DNA from: Labrys miyagiensis
GTDB taxonomy: Bacteria; Pseudomonadota; Alphaproteobacteria; Rhizobiales; Labraceae
Direction: 5' to 3'
Length of the DNA: 64,000 nucleotides
Assembly: GCF_030160835.1 (NCBI RefSeq)
Contig: NZ_BSPC01000026.1
Location: 182,326 to 246,325, forward strand
In this document: positions 43,570 to 53,216 of the stretch, one piece after another
How the letters are laid out: each line of letters begins with the position of its first letter
Position numbering within the stretch: position 1 is the first letter of the stretch
The notes under the pieces: model-generated
The model's database searches: none
What the model was told of the DNA's origin: nothing
What the model saw: the letters and a program-made list of their open reading frames with translations, nothing else
Made by a program: the position numbers and the translations under genes

Positions 43570-45067
43570 CGGGGCGCCTCAGGCCAAGGCGCACCAAGCC
43601 GATATGCACGAACTGGCGCACCAGGTTCTCGGCATTGTCCTGTTCCTTGAACACCACGCCGAGGCCGTAGATGATGGCGAAATAGACGCCCATGTAGAGC
43701 GCGCCCGTCACGGCGAGATAGGCGGCGAGCAGCAGGATATTCTGCTGTCCGCTCATCAGCATGTTGCCATAGATCAGGATGGGGGTGCAGACCGCGACGG
43801 CGGCGCAGGGGCCGGCCAGCGAAACCACTTGTTCGCGCAGTGTGGCCGACGTCATGGCCCTGACGTCCTGCATGCTGAGGAAGGTCACGAAGATCGCGTT
43901 CACGATAGCCGCGCCGATGGCCCCTGGAACACCCCAGGCCCACGCGCCGATCACGGTGGCGGGGAAGAAGAACAGCGCCTGCTTCACGTTGCGGATGGCG
44001 ATGCGGCGCGTCTGATTCAAGGCGACCGCCAGCGGAGGCATGGGCAATGGCAGCATGTCGATGAAGCAGACCCAGGCAAGGCCGGCGAGAATCGGCGCCG
44101 ATTCGATCCATTTCGCGCCCAGGAACAGCCGGATCAGCGGCTCGGCCAGGAAAGCCGCGACGCAGAAGACCGGCGCCAGCAGGATGAAAATGCCGCCGGT
44201 CGCCTTGAGATAGGTCTCCTTGAGCGTGCCATGTTGGTGAGCAGCCACAAAGGCCACGTTGAGGGGAGAGCCGAGCGGGGTGGCGATGATCTGGAAGGGC
44301 ACGTTGGAAAGGTCGCTGGCCATGGCATAATTGCCGAAGGGGTGGGGGCCGATGAAGCGCGGTAGCACCAGGCGCCCGGACTGGAAATTGACGGCGGTCA
44401 CCAACTGCGAGACGAGGTTCCAGCTGACCATGTCCGAAAACATCGGCCAGTCCTTGAGCGTGAAGCGCACCTGTATCGGCGCCAGCCAGTAGGAGCCGAC
44501 CATCAGGACCGAAGGCGTCAGGATGGTGGCGAGGGCGATCGACCAGTAGCTATGCGTCAGGGCGGCGACCAGGATGGCGGCGGCCGCAGCGATGCATTTG
44601 CTCATGACATCGAGCCCGGCCTGGCGGCGGAAGTCCATCTGCCTGGCGAAAACCGTCATCTTCGGGCTTATCAAGCCGCGCTGGATCGGGGCGAGCGCCA
44701 GCACGAGGACGAGAGGGATGAGCCGGGCCTCGTCATAGACCCGTGACAAGGGCCAGGCGCAGACGACCAGTAATAGGCCCACCAGGAACCCTCGCAGGGT
44801 GCTCAGGGTAAGGGCCGTGTCATACATGCGCTCGGTCGGGTCGGGAATGCGGACGAGGGCCGCGGCCAGCGGCAGCTCGAAGACGGCCTCGACCACATAG
44901 ACGACGGTCATGGCCATGGCGACCACGCCGAAATCCGTGGGTGACAGGAAGCGGGCCAGGAAGAGGAGCGCCACGAAGTCGACGCCCTTGGCGATGACTT
45001 TCGCCCCGATCGTCCAGATGCCGGCCTTGGCGGTCTTGCGCGATAATCCGTTGTTCTCAGCTGCCAT
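43559..45067 (-). CDS. Polysaccharide flippase, Wzx/MOP type (copy 1)
   Basis: The 502-residue integral membrane protein has 12-14 helices. It begins LSRKTAKAGIWTIGAKVIAK, followed by LLFLARFLSPTDFGVVAMAM, the hallmark of the Wzx/RfbX oligosaccharide flippases that turn lipid-linked sugar units to the periplasmic side. A second 502-residue paralogue lies at 49,293-50,801 with very similar segments (YWSIAL.TILTP.VLMVGSY). It is probably part of an exopolysaccharide or O-antigen function, though no glycosyltransferases are visible here. Confidence 0.88.
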   Translation of the reverse strand: MAAENNGLSRKTAKAGIWTIGAKVIAKGVDFVALLFLARFLSPTDFGVVAMAMTVVYVVEAVFELPLAAALVRIPDPTERMYDTALTLSTLRGFLVGLLLVVCAWPLSRVYDEARLIPLVLVLALAPIQRGLISPKMTVFARQMDFRRQAGLDVMSKCIAAAAAILVAALTHSYWSIALATILTPSVLMVGSYWLAPIQVRFTLKDWPMFSDMVSWNLVSQLVTAVNFQSGRLVLPRFIGPHPFGNYAMASDLSNVPFQIIATPLGSPLNVAFVAAHQHGTLKETYLKATGGIFILLAPVFCVAAFLAEPLIRLFLGAKWIESAPILAGLAWVCFIDMLPLPMPPLAVALNQTRRIAIRNVKQALFFFPATVIGAWAWGVPGAIGAAIVNAIFVTFLSMQDVRAMTSATLREQVVSLAGPCAAVAVCTPILIYGNMLMSGQQNILLLAAYLAVTGALYMGVYFAIIYGLGVVFKEQDNAENLVRQFVHIGLVRLGLRRPVRP

Positions 45068-45544
45068 GGCTGGCGAACCCTACCTCTTTCGGGTGGCTGC
45101 AGCCGCTATTGCTACAAGCGCCGAATGGAACGCCTCACAGCTTGCACGATCCGCAATTGCAATGTCGAACGATGTATTTGCCATAGAGCAGCGCATCGAA
45201 AAGGGGAAGCTGTTCCCGGCTCAAAAAACAGTGCGGTCGCAAAAACCCTGGGCGAGTCTCCGCCTGCCGGGTCCTTGGTCGATTGTCGCGAAGTACGGGC
45301 AGGTTGAACGCTACCGCCGCTGCTTGCTTTTGCCCGATTTCATTGCGAAGCCTGCTCAATTTGGCAGAGATTGATGCAGGTCGCGTGCTCACGTGGAGCG
45401 AGAGTCTGCTTGGATAAATTGCGACGGGCTCGCAATCATGGGACCTTGCCCGTGTTCCCTTAGACGCATGGCCGGACGAATAGCGGGGGTGCAAAAATCA
45501 ATGCCACAAATAAGGCCGTTACATAAATTGGGACCTAGCGACAC
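45068..45544. other. Intergenic region without recognised gene
   Basis: 477 bp between the flippase start and the DUF1638 stop. Codon-like structure is lacking in all frames and no repeat or RNA gene is evident. It presumably contains the flippase promoter. Confidence 0.5.
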
Positions 45545-46210
45545 TCAGCTCGGTCTTCCAACTGCCTGTTTGAGGAAAGGCAGTAGATCACCGTATCCTA
45601 CCGGTCTCCGCTCAAAGCTTAGTCCCAGGCGTCGGGCACAATCCTGGGCTCGTTCATGCAAGTCCTCATCATCGTTTTGGGCGAGGTATACGAGGCGTCG
45701 GTAGTGGCCAAAGACGAACTCAACCATGTCCGAGCGACGGTTCAAACCGAAGGCCTGCCAAACAAATCGCTCGAAATGGCGGCAGAAGAAATCCGTCAGA
45801 TAGAATGTCGTAATATCTTCGGGATCCGTGCCGAAACGATTAATACCATCATAGAAGGCGAAGCAGTGTGGGCCAGCTATACGATCGACACCCGCTTCCG
45901 CGAGGACTGCATCAAGCTCTCCGCTCGTCCCGCAGTCGCCATAAGCTACGACAATCTGATCATAGTGCGGCTTCATCTCCTTCAACTTCGTCCTTACCGC
46001 GGGCGGAATTAGGCTTGGGCGATGATGGAGATGGGCAGGCAAACACTGCACATCGACATGCTTCCAGCGATTTAATTGGACAATATCAATGATTTCGCGG
46101 GCCAATGCACCACATGCGAGAATGGCGATGCCGCCGCGATTGCGTCTGAACGTGTGGCTTGTTTCCGTCACGGCTTCCATCTCGGCGCTGAATACGACGC
46201 TATTCGACAC
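45545..46210 (-). CDS. DUF1638 domain protein
   Basis: The 221-residue protein contains the DUF1638 hallmarks IAILACGALAREIIDIV, the HVDVQCLPAHLHHRP segment, YGDCGTSGELDAVLAEAGVD and GPHCFAFYDG, with conserved Cys and His that look metal-binding. DUF1638 proteins often accompany corrinoid or trimethylamine/glycine-betaine methyltransferase systems, none of which is visible here, so its role is open. Composition is less GC-rich than the flippase genes. It is divergent from the GFA gene (112 bp). Confidence 0.83.
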   Translation of the reverse strand: MSNSVVFSAEMEAVTETSHTFRRNRGGIAILACGALAREIIDIVQLNRWKHVDVQCLPAHLHHRPSLIPPAVRTKLKEMKPHYDQIVVAYGDCGTSGELDAVLAEAGVDRIAGPHCFAFYDGINRFGTDPEDITTFYLTDFFCRHFERFVWQAFGLNRRSDMVEFVFGHYRRLVYLAQNDDEDLHERAQDCARRLGLSFERRPVGYGDLLPFLKQAVGRPS

Positions 46211-46322
46211 CTTCCTGAGGACTGACGCAACTTGTCATTTCGTAAGGGTAATCCGTTGCCTCGTCACTTAACCAAAGGTAAGTTTGAGGATATTTTTCAG
46301 AAAACAGATGAAGAGATAATTC

Positions 46323-46709
46323 ATGAAGACGGGAAGCTGCCTGTGCGGTTCAGTCACCTATGAGGTGTGGGGCAGCTTGCGCCCTATTGTCGCCTGTCAC
46401 TGCATTCAATGCAGAAAGACAAGTGGACACTATGTCGCGGCCACGCAGACTGAGTCCAGCCATATATCCATAAAAGGCAATAGCTTAAAGTGGTTCAGAT
46501 CATCAGAGAGAGCCGAGCGTGCCTTTTGCTCGAATTGCGGCAGCAATCTATTCTGGCGCAGGCCCGACTCACAGCACATTTCTATTTTTGCTGGCACCAT
46601 CGACGGTGCAACTGAACTAAAGATGGAAAGCCAGTTGTATACGAAGATGGCGGGAGACTACTACGCTATTCCCGATGTTCCGTGCATTGAGCAATCGACC
46701 CTCAAATAA
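46323..46709 (+). CDS. GFA-family (glutathione-dependent formaldehyde-activating-like) protein
   Basis: The 128-residue zinc-binding protein has Cys pairs in GSCLCGSVTYEV (Cys6, Cys8), ACHCIQCRKTSG (Cys25, Cys27, Cys30) and FCSNCGSNLF, the full Mss4-like GFA pattern. The founding member promotes S-hydroxymethylglutathione formation, but most relatives are uncharacterised. It is followed 67 bp later by an MFS gene in the same direction. Composition is lower in GC than the regional average, suggesting transfer. Confidence 0.9.
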   Translation: MKTGSCLCGSVTYEVWGSLRPIVACHCIQCRKTSGHYVAATQTESSHISIKGNSLKWFRSSERAERAFCSNCGSNLFWRRPDSQHISIFAGTIDGATELKMESQLYTKMAGDYYAIPDVPCIEQSTLK

Positions 46710-46776
46710 TTGCTTGAGGAGCGCCAAATTGAAAAATCCATGGCTTTGGTATCGTCCGAACCTGAAATGAGACAAT

Positions 46777-48036
46777 ATGCAATTCAAGTCATGGCTCGGC
46801 GGAATTGGTGAAGCGTTCGCCGATCGTAATTTTCGCCTCTATTCAGTAGGTTCCGTCGTCTCCTGGATCACCTACTTTGTTCAGCAGATTGCCTTCTCGT
46901 GGGTGACATGGGAAATTACGCATTCGCCGGCATGGCTGGCGGTTGTCGCGTTGCTCAGCACCGTCGCCAATGTCCTGCTCTTGCCTCTCGGTGGGGTTCT
47001 GGCCGACCGCATCGACCGTTTCAGGATGGTGGTGACGGCCTATGTGTTTGATTTCCTCAAGTCCGTTGCGCTGACCATCCTTGCCTTCACCGGACATCTC
47101 ACTTTGCCGGCGATTTGCGTATGTGCCGTGCTCCACGGGGTCATCCACGCGTTCAGCGTGCCCGCCTCCTACGGCATGATGCCGCGCTTCATTGCCCGCG
47201 AGCGCCTGTCCTCCGCAATCGCAGTCAGCTCTTCCTACACGCAATTCGCGATCTTCGCCGGTCCTGCGATCGCTGGGTGGATCTTGGTTCACTGGGGTGT
47301 CGTGGCGGCTTTCGCCACCAACGTCGTTGGATATCTGGTCTATTTCGTCGTCGTCAGCTTTCTTCGGACGCCGGAGGGTTATGAGCAACGGAAGTCGGGG
47401 AGTCGCTCCTTCCTGCGCGATGTTCCTGAAGGCGCCCGCTATATTCTTCGTCATCAGGGTATCTTTGCCCTGCTCCTGATGATGTTGGCCGGTGACGCCC
47501 TGCTAGCGGCTGTGTACCAGCTCATGCCCGCCTACAGCGACACGCTGCTGGGTGCGGGTGTCGGCGGCGTCTCTGTCCTGCTCGGAACGGGAGGCCTCGG
47601 AGCGACGTTGGCGGCGCTATGGCTTGCCCACGGAGGATCGGCCCTGGCTACGCCGCTTCGGGTCTTTTGGGCATTTTTGATTTTTACGCTGGCTGTCTGC
47701 TGGCTGGCTGTATCGCCTAACCTGCTCTGGTCGGTCGTGGCCATGCTGGCTTTCGGGTTTGCGGGCGAGACGGCTCGAACCGCGACGGTTTCCATCCTGC
47801 AGCTCCAGGTCGACGATGCACAGCGAGGGCGGGTGATGAGCACGCGCTTCTTGTTGCAGCAGGCTGCTGGCGGACTTGGAACTCTTGCAGTCGGTGGCAC
47901 GGCACAACAGATCGGCTTGCGTTTGTCTCTGTCCATCGCAGCGCTGATTGCCTTGGCTGCCTGGATAGTTGCCTGCGTCTACCGATCTCGCATCTTGGCA
48001 TCGTTTCATCGCACAACCGATGCGCTGGAACGTTAG
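46777..48036 (+). CDS. MFS transporter (MFS_3/EntS-like)
   Basis: The 419-residue protein has twelve hydrophobic helices. The N-terminus FADRNFRLYSVGSVVSWITY and the loop GGVLADRIDRFRMVVTAY between helices 2 and 3 are typical MFS_3 motifs, as in enterobactin exporter EntS-like efflux carriers. The cytoplasmic loop near residue 205 includes EGARYILRHQGIFALLLMML. The substrate is unknown. It is convergent with the sugar dehydrogenase gene (35 bp). Confidence 0.87.
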   Translation: MQFKSWLGGIGEAFADRNFRLYSVGSVVSWITYFVQQIAFSWVTWEITHSPAWLAVVALLSTVANVLLLPLGGVLADRIDRFRMVVTAYVFDFLKSVALTILAFTGHLTLPAICVCAVLHGVIHAFSVPASYGMMPRFIARERLSSAIAVSSSYTQFAIFAGPAIAGWILVHWGVVAAFATNVVGYLVYFVVVSFLRTPEGYEQRKSGSRSFLRDVPEGARYILRHQGIFALLLMMLAGDALLAAVYQLMPAYSDTLLGAGVGGVSVLLGTGGLGATLAALWLAHGGSALATPLRVFWAFLIFTLAVCWLAVSPNLLWSVVAMLAFGFAGETARTATVSILQLQVDDAQRGRVMSTRFLLQQAAGGLGTLAVGGTAQQIGLRLSLSIAALIALAAWIVACVYRSRILASFHRTTDALER

Positions 48037-48071
48037 AGCGATATCCGATCGGAATGACGACCTTGCACAAG

Positions 48072-49217
48072 TCACTTGGCCGGCGTCAGCCGCAGCAGGC
48101 GTCCATCAGGCCGATCCTCGATGAGGAGGAGGGCGCCGTCGGCGGCCACCACGACGTCGCGGATGCGCTGGCCCATGTCCCAGCGATCCGCCTCACGCGC
48201 GCCGCCCTTGCCGTCGAAGGCGATGCGCACCAAGGCGTGCTGGCGCAGGGCGCCGATGAAGGCCGAGCCATGCCAAGTCGGGAACATCGCGCCGGAATAG
48301 AAGGCAAGGCCGGCCGGCGCAATCACCGGGGTCCAGTAGACGATGGGCGCCTCCAGGTCCGGCCGGGTGCGGTGGCGGGGAATCGGGGTGCCGTCATAAT
48401 TGTCGCCGTTGGAGACTAGAGGCCAGCCATAGTTGCGGCCAGGCCTGATCAGATTGAGCTCGTCGCCACCACGCGGGCCCATCTCGTCCTCCCACAGCTT
48501 TCCGTCCGCGGCGAAGGCGAGGCCGTAGGGATTGCGGTGGCCCATCGTCCAGATCTGCGCTTGCACGCCGCCTTGTGCCGCCATCGGGTTGTCGGCGGGC
48601 GTGGAACCGTCGAGGTTTAGGCGTAGGATCTTGCCGAGGCTGCCGCCCGGATCCTGCGCGGTCTGCGGGCGCATGCGATCGCCTGAGGCCAGGAAGAGAT
48701 GCTGTCCGTCCGGCGCAAAGGCGATGATGCCGCCCGGCTGGCCGCCGCCGCCCTCGGGTGTGGCGCGCCAGATCACGGCGAGATCAGCGAGACGGGCTAT
48801 GTCGCCTGATTCGGCGAACCTCGCCCGCGCCAAGGCCAGCCTGCCGCCGCCCTCACCGGGCTCGACATAGGTGAAATAGACCTGGTGGTCCGTGCCGAAG
48901 CGCGGCGAGAGCACGATGTCGAGCAGGCCGTCCTGGCCGATGGCCTGGACCGGCGGTACACCGGGCACCTCCTGCTTGCGGCCGTCCAGTGTCACCAGAT
49001 AGAGGCGGCCGCCCTTCTCGGTGACCAGGAGCCTGCCTTCCGGCATGACGGCGATGGCCCAGGGCGTGTCGAAGGTTGCTACGGGCGTGATCTTGAAGGG
49101 ACGGCTGGTGCTGTAGGCCCTGTTGCCGGCATTGACTTCTGCGAGAGCGGCCTGAACCGGCAGCAGGAACAGCAAGGCAAGGATCAAGGCCTGCCCGATT
49201 TGCCGGACTTCGCGCAT
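48072..49217 (-). CDS. PQQ-dependent aldose sugar dehydrogenase (YliI/Asd-like)
   Basis: From ATG 49217 (GAGGG 5 nt upstream) the protein is 381 residues with a signal peptide (ILALLFLLPVQAALAE). It has the six-bladed propeller marks of soluble glucose dehydrogenases: DTPWAIAVMPEGRLLVTEKG, GQDGLLDIVLSP, TMGHRNPYGLAFAADGKLWE, DEMGPRGGDELNLIRPGRNY and GWPLVSNGDNYDG. These oxidise aldoses in the periplasm using PQQ and calcium. Biosynthesis of PQQ is not encoded in this window. Confidence 0.9.
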   Translation of the reverse strand: MREVRQIGQALILALLFLLPVQAALAEVNAGNRAYSTSRPFKITPVATFDTPWAIAVMPEGRLLVTEKGGRLYLVTLDGRKQEVPGVPPVQAIGQDGLLDIVLSPRFGTDHQVYFTYVEPGEGGGRLALARARFAESGDIARLADLAVIWRATPEGGGGQPGGIIAFAPDGQHLFLASGDRMRPQTAQDPGGSLGKILRLNLDGSTPADNPMAAQGGVQAQIWTMGHRNPYGLAFAADGKLWEDEMGPRGGDELNLIRPGRNYGWPLVSNGDNYDGTPIPRHRTRPDLEAPIVYWTPVIAPAGLAFYSGAMFPTWHGSAFIGALRQHALVRIAFDGKGGAREADRWDMGQRIRDVVVAADGALLLIEDRPDGRLLRLTPAK

Positions 49218-49292
49218 GTCGCCCTCTCGATGCACCGATGGTCCCGGGTAGAACCGAGTGGCCTGCCGAACGTTCCGCTCCGGCGGCGCGGC

Positions 49293-50801
49293 TCATTTGT
49301 TCTCGGAGGCCGAGCGTCCGAACTTGGCCAGGGTATTGCGTCCGATCGAGATGATCATCTGCTCCGCGCCCGCCGTCGACTTGACCCAGCGCGAGATCAG
49401 ATAGATGCCTCCGGCATAGACGGCGACGTAGAGAAGACCGACCACTGCGATCTGAAAGGCGAGCACGAGGGGATTTCCGCCGATCACGATGAAAAGCGTG
49501 GCGCAATAGAGCATCGCGCCCGCAATGACGCTGATCGCAACCGGCCCCGCCAGTGCGGTGACCTGCTCTCTTATAGACGCGGCGACCAGCAATCTGACCG
49601 TCAGCATGGACATGAACATGATGAGGCAAGCCTCCACGCAGACAGCGAAGATGGCCCCGGGCACGCCGAAGAGCCACACGCCGGCGATGACGAGCGGCAC
49701 CAATACCAGGCATTGCGAGAGACTGCGAAAAGTGATCAGGCGCGACTGATTGAGCGAGATCGCCAGCGGAGGCATCGGCGCCGCGGCTGCCTGGATGATG
49801 CTGGAGAGGGCAAGGCCGCTCAGGAGAAAGGCTGCCCCTTCCCACTTGCTCCCGAGAAACAGATCGATCAGCGGTTTGGAGACGAGGCCCATGAAGCTGT
49901 AGATCGGGAACATCAGGATGGCGACGGCGCCCGTGGCCTTGAGATAGGTGTTCTTGAGATCGCCTCTCTCATTCGACGTGACGAAGGCCACGTTCAGCGG
50001 AAAGCCGAGAGGCGAGACCAGAACCTGGGTTGGGATGGCCGCCAGGTCGTTTGCCATGGCGTAACGTCCGAAGGACACGGTGTCGACGAAACGCGGCAGG
50101 ATGAACCGTCCGATCTGCCAATTCACCGCCAGCAGGATCTGCGAAAGCACGTTCCAGCCTATCATGTCGGCAAAGAGCGGCCAGTCCTTCAGCGTGAGCC
50201 TGGGACGCATCGGCGCAAGGATATAGGAGCCTACCATCAGGACCGTCGGGGTGAGGATGGTGCCCAGGGCGATCGACCAATAGCTTTTGGTCAGGACGGC
50301 GAGAGTGACTGCCGCCGTGCCGGCGATGACCTTGCTCGTCACATCGAGGAAGGCCTGTCGGCGGAAGTCCATCTGCTTGGCGAAATGCACCATGCGTGCG
50401 CTCATCAGGCCTCGGAGAATCGGGGCCATGGCGAGCGCGATCACCAGGGGAATGAGTCTCGGCTCGTTGTAGAAATGCGCCATTGGCCAAGAGGCCGATG
50501 CGAGCACGAGACCAATCGCCAGGCCGCGCAGCGCGCTCAGCGTGAAAGCCGTGCTGTACATGCGCGGCGTCGGGTCCGGCACTCGGGTCAGGGCTGACCA
50601 CAGCGGCAATTCGAAGACAGCCTCGATAATGAAGATGAGCGTCATCGCCATCGCCACCAGGCCGAAATCACCCGGTCCCAGGAAGCGCGCGAGCACGATC
50701 AGCGACGCGAAGTCGACACCCTTGGCGACGAGGCGCGCACCGATGGTCCAGACACCTGCCGTGGCCGTTTGTCTTGAAAGGGCGATGCTGTCAGCTCCCA
50801 T
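49293..50801 (-). CDS. Polysaccharide flippase, Wzx/MOP type (copy 2)
   Basis: From ATG 50801 the protein is 502 residues, the same length as copy 1. Its start (SRQTATAGVWTIGARLVAKG, then VDFASLIVLARFLGPGDFGL) closely parallels the other. Shared inner segments include TLKDWP(L/M)F(A/S)DM and PLG(F/S)PLNVAFV. It transports lipid-linked oligosaccharides across the inner membrane by family analogy. Upstream in the same direction lies a TIGR04325 methyltransferase gene, so it may belong to a surface-polysaccharide function. Confidence 0.87.
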   Translation of the reverse strand: MGADSIALSRQTATAGVWTIGARLVAKGVDFASLIVLARFLGPGDFGLVAMAMTLIFIIEAVFELPLWSALTRVPDPTPRMYSTAFTLSALRGLAIGLVLASASWPMAHFYNEPRLIPLVIALAMAPILRGLMSARMVHFAKQMDFRRQAFLDVTSKVIAGTAAVTLAVLTKSYWSIALGTILTPTVLMVGSYILAPMRPRLTLKDWPLFADMIGWNVLSQILLAVNWQIGRFILPRFVDTVSFGRYAMANDLAAIPTQVLVSPLGFPLNVAFVTSNERGDLKNTYLKATGAVAILMFPIYSFMGLVSKPLIDLFLGSKWEGAAFLLSGLALSSIIQAAAAPMPPLAISLNQSRLITFRSLSQCLVLVPLVIAGVWLFGVPGAIFAVCVEACLIMFMSMLTVRLLVAASIREQVTALAGPVAISVIAGAMLYCATLFIVIGGNPLVLAFQIAVVGLLYVAVYAGGIYLISRWVKSTAGAEQMIISIGRNTLAKFGRSASENK

Positions 50802-51393
50802 GGAAAGGGAATCCTGTCGCTTCCATAGGGCCACAATCTGTCGGGACCGGCACGGCTTCTGTCGATTGCGCCCCTGCCGGTCGCCCTTCGGCATGACTTA
50901 GCGGGATCAGTTCCGACATGGCTTCATGGGGTGCAGGCAGTCCGTGGCGTGGTAGGGCAGATGCTATCCGGATAGCAGTCCCGATGGATGAATCATAGCC
51001 CTCATCCTCATAGTGATCTTGGTATCGCTTCAGCCGAAAGGCGAGTCCCGTTTCGAAGGGCAGCAGGAAAGAAGTCACGCAAAAGATATTGCCCGTAAGC
51101 GAGTGGTTGACCGGTCTTCGCGTGGCAATCTTCTCAACGGACAGTCCGGTCGGTGAGTGGGGACAGTCGTGCTTCATGTTGTGTGTCAGAAAAGCTTCTC
51201 TAGTCCCGGCCGGCTTCTGATTGGGGCCGTCGGATTGCATGATCTTACGCTACGAGACAGGCGCAATAGCACAAAGCGCGAGCACTTTTGACGTCACTTT
51301 CGGATAAGCGAGCCAGCTCAATGTGCTAGGCCCTAGTCAAGGGCCGCGCCGGCCGCACGATAGTGGACGCCGGACTTGGCTGGAGCCGCCGGC
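50802..51393. other. Spacer between flippase and methyltransferase genes
   Basis: 592 bp with one longer reverse-strand frame (51240 to 50791, 149 codons, segment LPFETGLAFRLKRYQDHYED) that lacks a ribosome site and recognisable similarity. It may be a decayed gene of the same cluster. No repeat or RNA gene was seen. Confidence 0.4.
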
Positions 51394-52176
51394 TCAGAGG
51401 CTCCAGGCCTCACCGATCATTTTCACCGTCGCTGAGCCGTTCAACGAGCCGAGGACGAAGGAGCGCTCCGGAATATCCCAGCGGGATACCAATCTGTAGC
51501 CGAGGTTCTTTCGGATCTGCTCGATCTCGGGGAGCGCCATAGCCTTGTGAAGGATCTGGCTGCTGCCGAGCGTCTCAAGCATGTAGAAGCCCGCTTTTTC
51601 GGCAACGGAGACTTCGTTGATGATAATTACCGCCGGCATAGCCGGCAGATTCCGAAGTAGCTGTTCAAACGGAATGTCGAGATAAGGTAAAGTGCCCGAA
51701 CAGATCAAGGCATTGCAAGGTTTGGTGTCTTCGACGCTCTCATGGAAACGCAAGGTCCCGCCATTCGTCAAGGAAAGCTGCTCACGGTCCAGCCGCAACG
51801 CAGGGCGCGCGACGATTTGCCAGATAAGGTCGCTCGGGAAGTCGATATATTTCCTGTAACAAATATATTTGGAACCAGATCGTCCGACGAGATCCGTAAT
51901 GGTTCTCAGTTTTCCTTTCTTCACCAGTTTTTGAAGGAAAAACATGGCCGGATAATCAAAGGAATGCGCAGATAAACCCGAATCTATATTGATAGAGTCG
52001 GTATTGTCATTTTCATGCGCAATGACGTTTTTCCCGGGCCTCAGGGCCGTTTCCGCCTCCTCGCGGGAGTCGAAATAGCCCCAATGAAGGTCCTCGCTAG
52101 CGCTATAGGCAATTTCTGCCGGGTCAGAATGCATCAATCGATCGAGCAAGGGTAGCTTCCAGGCATGTTGCAGCAT
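51394..52176 (-). CDS. Putative methyltransferase, TIGR04325 family
   Basis: The 260-residue protein has the opening WGYFDSREEAETAL, SFDYPAMFFLQKLVKKGKLR, TITDLVGRSGSKYICYRKYI and GTLPYLDIPFEQLLRNLP pattern of the TIGR04325 (LIC12133-type) methyltransferase-like family, which is usually found in lipopolysaccharide or capsule clusters. The SAM-binding Gly-rich loop corresponds to TDLVGRSGSKY and is weakly conserved, so activity is uncertain. Composition is less GC-rich than the flippases, and A/T-rich DNA lies upstream. Confidence 0.72.
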   Translation of the reverse strand: MLQHAWKLPLLDRLMHSDPAEIAYSASEDLHWGYFDSREEAETALRPGKNVIAHENDNTDSINIDSGLSAHSFDYPAMFFLQKLVKKGKLRTITDLVGRSGSKYICYRKYIDFPSDLIWQIVARPALRLDREQLSLTNGGTLRFHESVEDTKPCNALICSGTLPYLDIPFEQLLRNLPAMPAVIIINEVSVAEKAGFYMLETLGSSQILHKAMALPEIEQIRKNLGYRLVSRWDIPERSFVLGSLNGSATVKMIGEAWSL

Positions 52177-52742
52177 GGTAAAATATCTTTCCTGCGACCC
52201 ATCTTGCAGGTTGCGTTACTACGATGACCTATATCGTTAAAATGTCAATGTGCCGCTGGGTGATCCTCCAAGTGAGTGATACCGATATTTCGGGCAATGA
52301 GGCATTTAATAGCAAGATACTAGGGAATGACGCACAGGATAATCTGAAGACTTTGCGATTTAAACAAGAATATATTGCTTATTTTTCGTTATTAACTATC
52401 ATGATATATATGTAAAAACGTATACAGTTGCAATTATAAAGAGATATGTTTAATTTTTTTATGAAATGGTGGAAATCCAGATGAGGCGGAGGAGGGGGTT
52501 GTTTTGTGACGAACAAGGGAGGCAATTTTCAATCTTCGCAAGCCAAGTTGTCCGGCTGCGGTAAAGGGGTGCCGGTAACTCGAGGATTCCTTGGCCTGCA
52601 ATACGATATTGCAAAAATGAAGATATTTTTACGCGTTGGTTCGTGTGGAACGTTGCGGACCGCTATGCTTCCGACACCATAACGCAGACGCTCGGTTATG
52701 CGACGCGCCGGGCTCGACAAAGGTGGGAAGGAGTGTGGGTGC
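52177..52742. other. A/T-rich intergenic region
   Basis: About 570 bp, very A/T-rich from 52,180 to 52,480 compared with the rest of the window. Short open frames (for example 52,224-52,415) have no support. It probably contains the methyltransferase promoter and may mark a junction of acquired DNA. Confidence 0.5.
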
Positions 52743-53210
52743 TCACATTGCATGGGCTGCCTTGCGCAGTACCACATGGGCGCCACTAAGGTTGAGCCAG
52801 GTCAGGCCGCCGAATGCCAGCGCGGCGATCAGGCTCTGGGGCGAGAGGTCGATGCTTTCGAGACCATCGCTGACGAGGCTATCGACGAAGGCCATCAGCA
52901 CAAGGATGGAAAAGCCGCTGCCAACGGCGCTGAGGAAAAGCCGCAGCATTGGCCAGTATGCCACGGGCTTACCGCGCTCCCAGAGCAGCAAGCCGTAATT
53001 GGCAAGCGGGGCGATGACGGAGATGACGACGATCGGACCGAAAAAGGCGATCAGCCAGCCGAGGTTACACAGGAATTCTTGGCAGGGCAGGCTGTCGAGA
53101 AAGCGGAAGACGAGCCAATAGAGACCGGCGAGGGCAAGGCTCGCCACGGCATAGCAGGACATTGGGCCAAGGCTGGATCTGGGCCGCGACAGGGAAGGAA
53201 GGATCATCAT
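52743..53210 (-). CDS. Hypothetical membrane protein, 155 aa
   Basis: I do not recognise the family. The protein has four hydrophobic segments (about 18-36 CYAVASLALAGLYWLVFRFL, 50-75 LGWLIAFFGPIVVISVIAPL, 88-110 and 128-150), consistent with a small inner-membrane protein. Two ATG codons (53210, 53207) are adjacent; the ribosome site is weak (CGGGG). A perfect 18-bp inverted repeat ends seven bases upstream of the start and would be in its 5' leader. No operon partner is evident. Confidence 0.65.
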   Translation of the reverse strand: MMILPSLSRPRSSLGPMSCYAVASLALAGLYWLVFRFLDSLPCQEFLCNLGWLIAFFGPIVVISVIAPLANYGLLLWERGKPVAYWPMLRLFLSAVGSGFSILVLMAFVDSLVSDGLESIDLSPQSLIAALAFGGLTWLNLSGAHVVLRKAAHAM

Positions 53211-53216
53211 GTGCCC

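Noticed and set aside
50791-51240. 149-codon reverse frame overlapping the second flippase start
   Set aside because: No ribosome site and no recognised similarity; possibly a decayed gene, but not supportable as a CDS.
52224-52415. 63-codon forward frame in A/T-rich DNA
   Set aside because: Chance open frame in low-GC sequence with no ribosome site.
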